From: Actinomycetes bacterium
GTDB lineage: Bacteria; Actinomycetota; Acidimicrobiia; Acidimicrobiales; JAMCQF01
Length of the DNA: 47,723 nucleotides
Assembly: GCA_021851885.1 (NCBI GenBank)
Contig: JAJZBS010000011.1
Location: 1 to 47,723, forward strand
Reading direction: 5' to 3'
The position numbers were made by a program, and so were the translations under genes. The stretch's first letter is position 1. Every line of letters begins with the position of its first letter. Below are positions 42,692 through 47,723 of the stretch, piece by piece. The notes under the pieces were generated by a model. It had not been told where the DNA came from. It searched no databases and saw only the letters and a list, made by a program, of their open reading frames with translations.

Positions 42692-43810
42692 TCAGACGTT
42701 GGCGGGCTTGCCCGTGCCGATGCCGCGACGGCGCAGCGCGACGGTACCTGCGGTCGGAGTGGGCACGCCTGTCCCGTCGAGGCCTTCGACGACGAATCCC
42801 GCGTCGGCGATCATGGCGAGATCGCCCGCGGCCGGCGCCCCTTCGCTCGTCAGGTAGTCCCCAAGGAAGATCGACGTCGCGAGGTGCAGTGCCAGCGGCT
42901 GCAGGGCGCGCAAGTGGATCTCGCGACCGCCGCCGATGCGGACGTCGGTGGCCGGAAAGGCGAGGCGGCACAGGGCCAGGATCTTCAGGCACCTCAGGGG
43001 GGTCAAGTCCCATCGCTCGTGCGCGGGGGTGCCGTCGAAAGGGATCAGGAAGTTGACGGGCACCGAATCGGGCTCCTCGGCGCGTAGTGCGAAAAGCAGG
43101 TCGACGACCTCGGCGTCGTCCTCCCCCAGCCCGAAGATCACACCCGAGCACGGCGAAAGCCCGGCCCGGCGTGCGCGCTCCAATGTCCCCTTGCGATCCG
43201 CGAAGCTGTGCGTCGTGCAGATCTCCGGGTACCGGTCCTCGGCGACGTTCAGGTTGTGGTTGTAGGCGAGGACCCCGGCGTCGCGCAGCATCTCGCCCTG
43301 GCCGTCGCGCAATAGACCGAGGCACGCGCACACTTCGACGCCGGGACGCCGCTTCCTGATGGCCGAGATCGTCTGGGCAACCCGAGCCACATCCCGCTCC
43401 GACGGCCCCCGGCCGCTCGCGACGAGACACACCCGACGCACGCCTGCTGCCACCGCGCGATCGCACACGTCGGCGACTTCGTCGGCGTTAGCCCAGGCGT
43501 AGGTCGCGACATCTGCCGACGACCCGCGCCGCTGGGAACAGTACGAGCAGTCCTCGGGGCAAAGGCCGCTTTTCATGTTCACGAGAAAGTGCAGGCGCAC
43601 CCGGTCTGCGAAGTAGTGGCGACGCACCCGCGCAGCAGCCGCCACGAGATCGAGGAGCATCTCCTCGGGCGTGCCCAGGACTCCGAGAGCCTCGGCCCGA
43701 CCGAGCGGTTCGCCATCGATAGCGCGCGTCGCGAGGACATCCAGGGCTGTGCGTTCTCGGATCGGGCCGGCCATGACACAACCATGCTCCGCCAGGGCGG
43801 CGGGACACAA
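42692..43810 (-). CDS. bioB: biotin synthase
   Basis: SGLCPEDCSYCSQRRGSSADVATYAWANADEV, CLGLLRDGQGEMLRDAGVLAYNHNLNVAEDRYPEICTTHSFADRKGTLERARRAGLSPCSGVIFGLGE, FLIPFDGTPAHERWDLTPLRCLKILALCRLAFP. Start may be ATG at 43774. Confidence 0.95.
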   Translation of the reverse strand: MCPAALAEHGCVMAGPIRERTALDVLATRAIDGEPLGRAEALGVLGTPEEMLLDLVAAAARVRRHYFADRVRLHFLVNMKSGLCPEDCSYCSQRRGSSADVATYAWANADEVADVCDRAVAAGVRRVCLVASGRGPSERDVARVAQTISAIRKRRPGVEVCACLGLLRDGQGEMLRDAGVLAYNHNLNVAEDRYPEICTTHSFADRKGTLERARRAGLSPCSGVIFGLGEDDAEVVDLLFALRAEEPDSVPVNFLIPFDGTPAHERWDLTPLRCLKILALCRLAFPATDVRIGGGREIHLRALQPLALHLATSIFLGDYLTSEGAPAAGDLAMIADAGFVVEGLDGTGVPTPTAGTVALRRRGIGTGKPANV

Positions 43811-44011
43811 AGCCGGCCTCGGCTCGCGGGGGGATCCCGCCGTCGCCGAGGCGGTCTACCACAGTCCCCGCGGGATCCGGCTGCGTGCGGTCGTCCTCAA
43901 GATCATCGCCTTGGCGATCACGTTCCGATCGGGGGATCGGGGGAGAGTGAGGGGCCGACGGCCCAGATCAGCGCCGGCTTCGGTTCCCGGCTCGCCGGGA
44001 TCTTCGACCTG

Positions 44012-44999
44012 TCAGTCGTCGGCGCCGTCGCCCTCGCTGTTCAGCCACGACGTGAGGCGGTCGAGCACGCTCGACACGCCGTCGCTCGCACGGTCGACGA
44101 TGGTCATGAAGCGCCCCCTGTAATGCTCGAACGCCGCTTCGAACTCGGCGGAGGGAGGGGGCTCTTCCCCTTTGCGGACAAAGTTGCCGCTCCAGATGCG
44201 ATCGAGCTCCCCTGCGTCCACCCAGGCCATGAGCTCGCCCACGCGCCGGACCGGGTAGGGGTGGCTGCTTCTGATCTCGTCGAAGAGACGGCAGTATCGG
44301 GAGTAGGCGACGGGCTCGCCCTCGTACTGCGCGCTCTGGGCGACGAAAACGTCGAGGTTGAGGTCGCTGACCGGGCCTCCGGCGATCCGCATCAGTGTCC
44401 GGCAGACGACGAGAGGGTCGCCGCAGACGATGGCGCTGGCCCGGTCACAGGTCAGCTCCGCGGCGCGCGACCACTCGAGCAGGGCGAAGTAGATGGCCCC
44501 GAGCGGGAGGCCGGCAAACGGGACGCTCCGCAGGACACCGTCGACCATCATTCGGACGAGCTCGAACGTCGTGGTCAGACGGCGTTGCCGGCCCGCACGT
44601 GGCCCATCTCGTGGCCGATGACCGCCGCGACCTCGTCGTCGTCCTAGGACGTCACGAGGCCGGAGCTCACCAGGGTGAGCGGCTTGTTCGACCCGATGGT
44701 CAGCCCGCTGCCGACGGGCTCTTGGGTTATGTAGAGGGTCGGGCACGCGGCGACATCCAACACGTGAGCGCACCTCCGCTGGATGGTCCACAGGGCGGGT
44801 AGCTGGTCGTCGCCTATGCGCACGGAGTTACCGAAGTGCAGTTGGCGGAGACGGCGTTCATAGCCGTGCTCGGTCAGGAACTTGACCACCCGGTCGAGGC
44901 CAGGCACCGTCCGGATCGCTGCCGACGCAGCCGATCGGCCGGGTGGGCGAAACCCTGGGCGCTGATCCCCGGGTACTGCAGCGCAGTCTCTATCGTCAT
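44012..44999 (-). pseudogene. M48 family metallopeptidase, disrupted
   Basis: N-term MTIETALQYPGISAQGFAHPAD then frame change to RTVPGLDRVVKFLTEHGYERRLRQLHFGNSVRIGDDQLPALW..LTLVSSGLVTS, TAG stop at 44644-44646, DDDEVAAVIGHEMGHVRAGNAV then TGA, remainder LTTTFELVRMMVDGVLRSVPFAGLPLGAIYFALLEWSRAAELTCDRASAIV in another frame. Confidence 0.8.
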
Positions 45000-45106
45000 G
45001 CGGAAATCCCCCCGACGAGGTCCCCCGGTCTAACACTCCGACGCAGTGAACGGTCCTCGGACAAAGATCCCGGCGCCGGCGCTGCACGGCGTTCGCGACG
45101 CTTACC

Positions 45107-45934
45107 TCAGGTGGCCCGCCGGTAGGCCCGTACCGCCAAGGGGACGAAGACGGCGGCGATGCCGGCCAGCCAAAGCGCGCTCTGCCATGCGTGCAGCCCG
45201 AGCGGCCCTCCCAGCGCGAGCGCCCGCATCTCGTCGATGACCGTGGTCACCGGCTGGTTCTTGGCAAATGCCTGCAACCAGCCCGGCATGGACTGGATGG
45301 GCACGAAGGCGGCGCTGACGAACGTGAGCGGGAAGAGCCAGACGAGCCCGAAGGAGCCGACGGACTCCTCGTCTTTGATGGCGAGGCCGACGAAGCCACT
45401 GATAGTGCAGATGACAACCCCAAAGACGATCGCCAGGAGGACCATCAACACGCCGGCAACAAATCCGTTCTGGAAGCGGAATCCAACGGCGTAGCCAACG
45501 GCCAAGATGACCAGCACCGTGACGACCAGGCGCATGGTGTCGGCGGACAGTCTCCCAAGCAAGACGGCCGAGCGCGCCATGGGCATCGCCCGAAAGCGGT
45601 CGATCACACCCCTCTGGAGCTGCCGGGCCAGGGCGATGGCCGTTCCAAACGAAGCGAAGGCCGCCGACTGGGCGATGATTCCCGGCATGAGGAAGTTCAC
45701 ATACCCGCCGCGCACCTTGACGGGGATCGCACCCCCAAAGACGTAGCGGAAGAGGAGGACGAACATCACCGGTTGGATGATGGTGAAGAAGATGAAGGCG
45801 GGGTTCCTCAACCAGATGAGCAGCTCTCTCCGGGTAAGCGTGGCGATATCGGCCACCGCCGATCGCACCTGTTGATAGGCCGGTGGCCTGCCCACCTCGA
45901 CAGCCACGAGCGGCTCGGTTAATGCATCACGCAT
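45107..45934 (-). CDS. ABC-2 type transporter permease (DrrB-like)
   Basis: RRELLIWLRNPAFIFFTIIQPVMFVLLFRYVFGGAI, YVNFLMPGIIAQSAAFASFGTAIALARQLQRGVIDRFRAMPMARSAVLLGRLSADTMR. Confidence 0.92.
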   Translation of the reverse strand: MRDALTEPLVAVEVGRPPAYQQVRSAVADIATLTRRELLIWLRNPAFIFFTIIQPVMFVLLFRYVFGGAIPVKVRGGYVNFLMPGIIAQSAAFASFGTAIALARQLQRGVIDRFRAMPMARSAVLLGRLSADTMRLVVTVLVILAVGYAVGFRFQNGFVAGVLMVLLAIVFGVVICTISGFVGLAIKDEESVGSFGLVWLFPLTFVSAAFVPIQSMPGWLQAFAKNQPVTTVIDEMRALALGGPLGLHAWQSALWLAGIAAVFVPLAVRAYRRAT

Positions 45935-45946
45935 ATGCGGCGGCCC

Positions 45947-46978
45947 TCAACTCCGGCGGCCAGATCGGCGGCCGCGCCTCGCTTGCGACGCCGGAGCGTC
46001 GCCCTCGGCGGCACCGTGGCCGGTGAGGGCGAGAAAGACATCCTCGAGGGACGGGCGCCGGACGCCGAGGCCTTCGGTGTGGATACTGCGCGCGTCGAGA
46101 CGGCGGACGGTTTCCACGAGCGCACTCGACCCGCTCCCCCCCACCCGGATGCTTACGCGGCCGGCATCGGCGTCCACACTCGGAGCACTCCCGGACAGGG
46201 CACGTACTGCCTCGACGGCTTCGGCCGTGCGATCACGTTCGACGACGTGAAATTCGACGACGTCGCCACCGACCCGGTTTTTCAGATCCTGCGCGGTGCC
46301 GGCCGCGATGACCTTGCCGTGGTCGATGACCACGATCTCGTCGGCAAGCTCGTCGGCCTCTTCGAGATACTGGGTGGTGAGAAGCAACGTGGTCCCCGAC
46401 GAGACGAGCTCCCGGATCACTTCCCACATGCCGAGGCGACTGCGAGGATCGAGTCCTGTCGTGGGCTCATCCAAGAAGAGAACCGCCGGGCGCGACACCA
46501 GGCTGAGCGCGAGGTCGAGACGTCGTTGCATCCCGCCCGAATAACCTCTCGTGGGCCGGTCAGCCGCTTCGCCCAAGTCGAATCGCTCGAGCAGCTCCCC
46601 GGCTCGCCGCCGTCGCGTTTCGGCATCAAGGTGGTACAGGCGGCCCATGATCTCGAGATTCTCCCGGCCGGTCAGCTCCTCCTGGATGGCCGTCGACTGG
46701 CCGGCCAGGCCGATGATCTCGCGAACTGCCTCGGGGGAGCGCACGACGTCGCGGCCCTCAACCAAGGCCCGCCCACGATCGGGTGCGAGCAGCGTCGTCA
46801 GGACCTTGACAGCCGTCGTCTTTCCCGCTCCATTGGGACCGAGGAGCCCGAGAACGTGGCCACGTTCGACGACCAAGTCGATCCCGCGCAGCGCCTGCAC
46901 TTCGCCGAAGGACTTGTGGACGCCTTCGACGTAGACCGCGGGTCCATCCCAGGTCGGTTGTGCGCCTGACGTCGTCAT
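45947..46978 (-). CDS. ABC transporter ATP-binding protein (DrrA-like)
   Basis: LGLLGPNGAGKTTAVKVLTTLL Walker A, YSGGMQRRLDLALSLVSRPAVLFLDEPTTGLDPRSR signature/Walker B. Start at ATG 46978 within a longer ORF. Confidence 0.94.
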   Translation of the reverse strand: MTTSGAQPTWDGPAVYVEGVHKSFGEVQALRGIDLVVERGHVLGLLGPNGAGKTTAVKVLTTLLAPDRGRALVEGRDVVRSPEAVREIIGLAGQSTAIQEELTGRENLEIMGRLYHLDAETRRRRAGELLERFDLGEAADRPTRGYSGGMQRRLDLALSLVSRPAVLFLDEPTTGLDPRSRLGMWEVIRELVSSGTTLLLTTQYLEEADELADEIVVIDHGKVIAAGTAQDLKNRVGGDVVEFHVVERDRTAEAVEAVRALSGSAPSVDADAGRVSIRVGGSGSSALVETVRRLDARSIHTEGLGVRRPSLEDVFLALTGHGAAEGDAPASQARRGRRSGRRS

Positions 46979-47370
46979 CGCTCTCCTGACAGAACCGGTC
47001 CGTGGCACCACTCGCGGCGAGAGCACGGCTTGTTTCTTGGCCTTGCGCCCCTCCCGGATATCGACCGAGGCAAACCGGCTCAGGAAGTGACGAGGTCCTA
47101 GGTGTTGTACTCGATCAGCGTGCTCTGGACAAGGACCCGGACCTGGCCCGTGCGGCCGGCTCTTGAACCTGAAGCACCCCGTCGTCGACGAACGGATGCG
47201 TGCCGCAACGTCGATGATCTCCCGTGCTACTAGGAGCGTGGGTCTGAATCGGCTATGGCGCCAGGTCCAGCGACGTTGGTGACGAGCTCCAACCTGAGCA
47301 TCTTCTCCTGCTGCCGTTCCAAAAGGCGGCTCAGATCCCCCGGTCGCCGTGAAGAGAGGCTCTGTCCTCA

Positions 47371-47723
47371 CTATGCGGGGACGAACAGAACGCTGCCGCC
47401 TGCGTTGGCGAGCTTGCGCAAGTTGTGGCAAATGACGTGGAGCGTCCACTCGCCCTTCGCTCCGGCGAGGCCGCGCGGGCGAAGCTGGCCGGCCGCCTGG
47501 CGAACCTTCATCTGCCCGAAGGCCGGCTCGACGATCGCCTTTCTGCCCGCGTCGTCGGCGCGTCCCTTCTTCGTCCGGGGCCACCGAGCCATGCGTTCGC
47601 GTCGTGTCGCGTTCTTCGGGACCGGTCCGCGTGGTGTCTCTTGGAACTTCTCGCCGTGGCGTTGCCTCCCGGTCGCACAGAGGACATCGGGACCCAGGTC
47701 TTCTGTGGCTTCGAGGTTGTCCT
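47371..47723 (-). CDS. IS1182-like transposase, 3' part (continues past right edge)
   Basis: RKAIVEPAFGQMKVRQAAGQLRPRGLAGAKGEWTLHVICHNLRKLANAGG; frame stays open to the window edge (DNLEATEDLGPDVLCATGRQRHGEKFQETPRGPVPKNATRRERMARW). Confidence 0.85.
   Translation of the reverse strand, partial: DNLEATEDLGPDVLCATGRQRHGEKFQETPRGPVPKNATRRERMARWPRTKKGRADDAGRKAIVEPAFGQMKVRQAAGQLRPRGLAGAKGEWTLHVICHNLRKLANAGGSVLFVPA

Noticed and set aside
1-47723. CRISPR array, rRNA or prophage
   Set aside because: No regularly spaced direct repeats, no rRNA-like sequence and no phage structural/integrase genes were seen.

Overview
High-GC (~70% by eye) actinobacterial-type chromosomal window. From left to right it contains: a tRNA-Val; housekeeping/accessory enzymes; a decayed amidase; a four-gene lipid-type operon joined by 4-nt stop/start overlaps (fatty acyl-CoA reductase-HAD fusion, MDR dehydrogenase, LarA/DUF2088-like protein, PlsC) divergent from a TetR regulator; a HAD-PlsC fusion and a LysR regulator around a hairpin-rich spacer; two two-component systems; a compact mau-like cluster (MauE-like, a Cys-rich MADH-light-chain-like Tat protein fused to three GWAxDPD-type repeats, MauD-like thioredoxin-fold protein, an orphan hypothetical, a polytopic membrane protein) with no MauB or MauG in the window; a six-gene cupredoxin x2 / 4Fe-4S / NrfD electron-transfer operon with no molybdopterin subunit; a convergent operon of a NapH/NosR-like polyferredoxin, a ferredoxin-GltD-flavodoxin fusion and an anSME-type radical SAM protein with a SEC-C tail, divergent from an Rrf2 regulator with a long extra C-terminal domain; a frameshifted IS with TIRs and a 5-bp target duplication at the bioB stop codon; an M48 peptidase pseudogene; a DrrAB-like ABC exporter; and an IS1182-type transposase running off the right edge. 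The best candidates for an undescribed system are the mau-like cluster (23.2-27.6 kb), the cupredoxin/NrfD module (30.0-34.4 kb) and the LarA-containing lipid operon (7.7-14.2 kb). All family calls are by-eye motif recognition; no searches were run.
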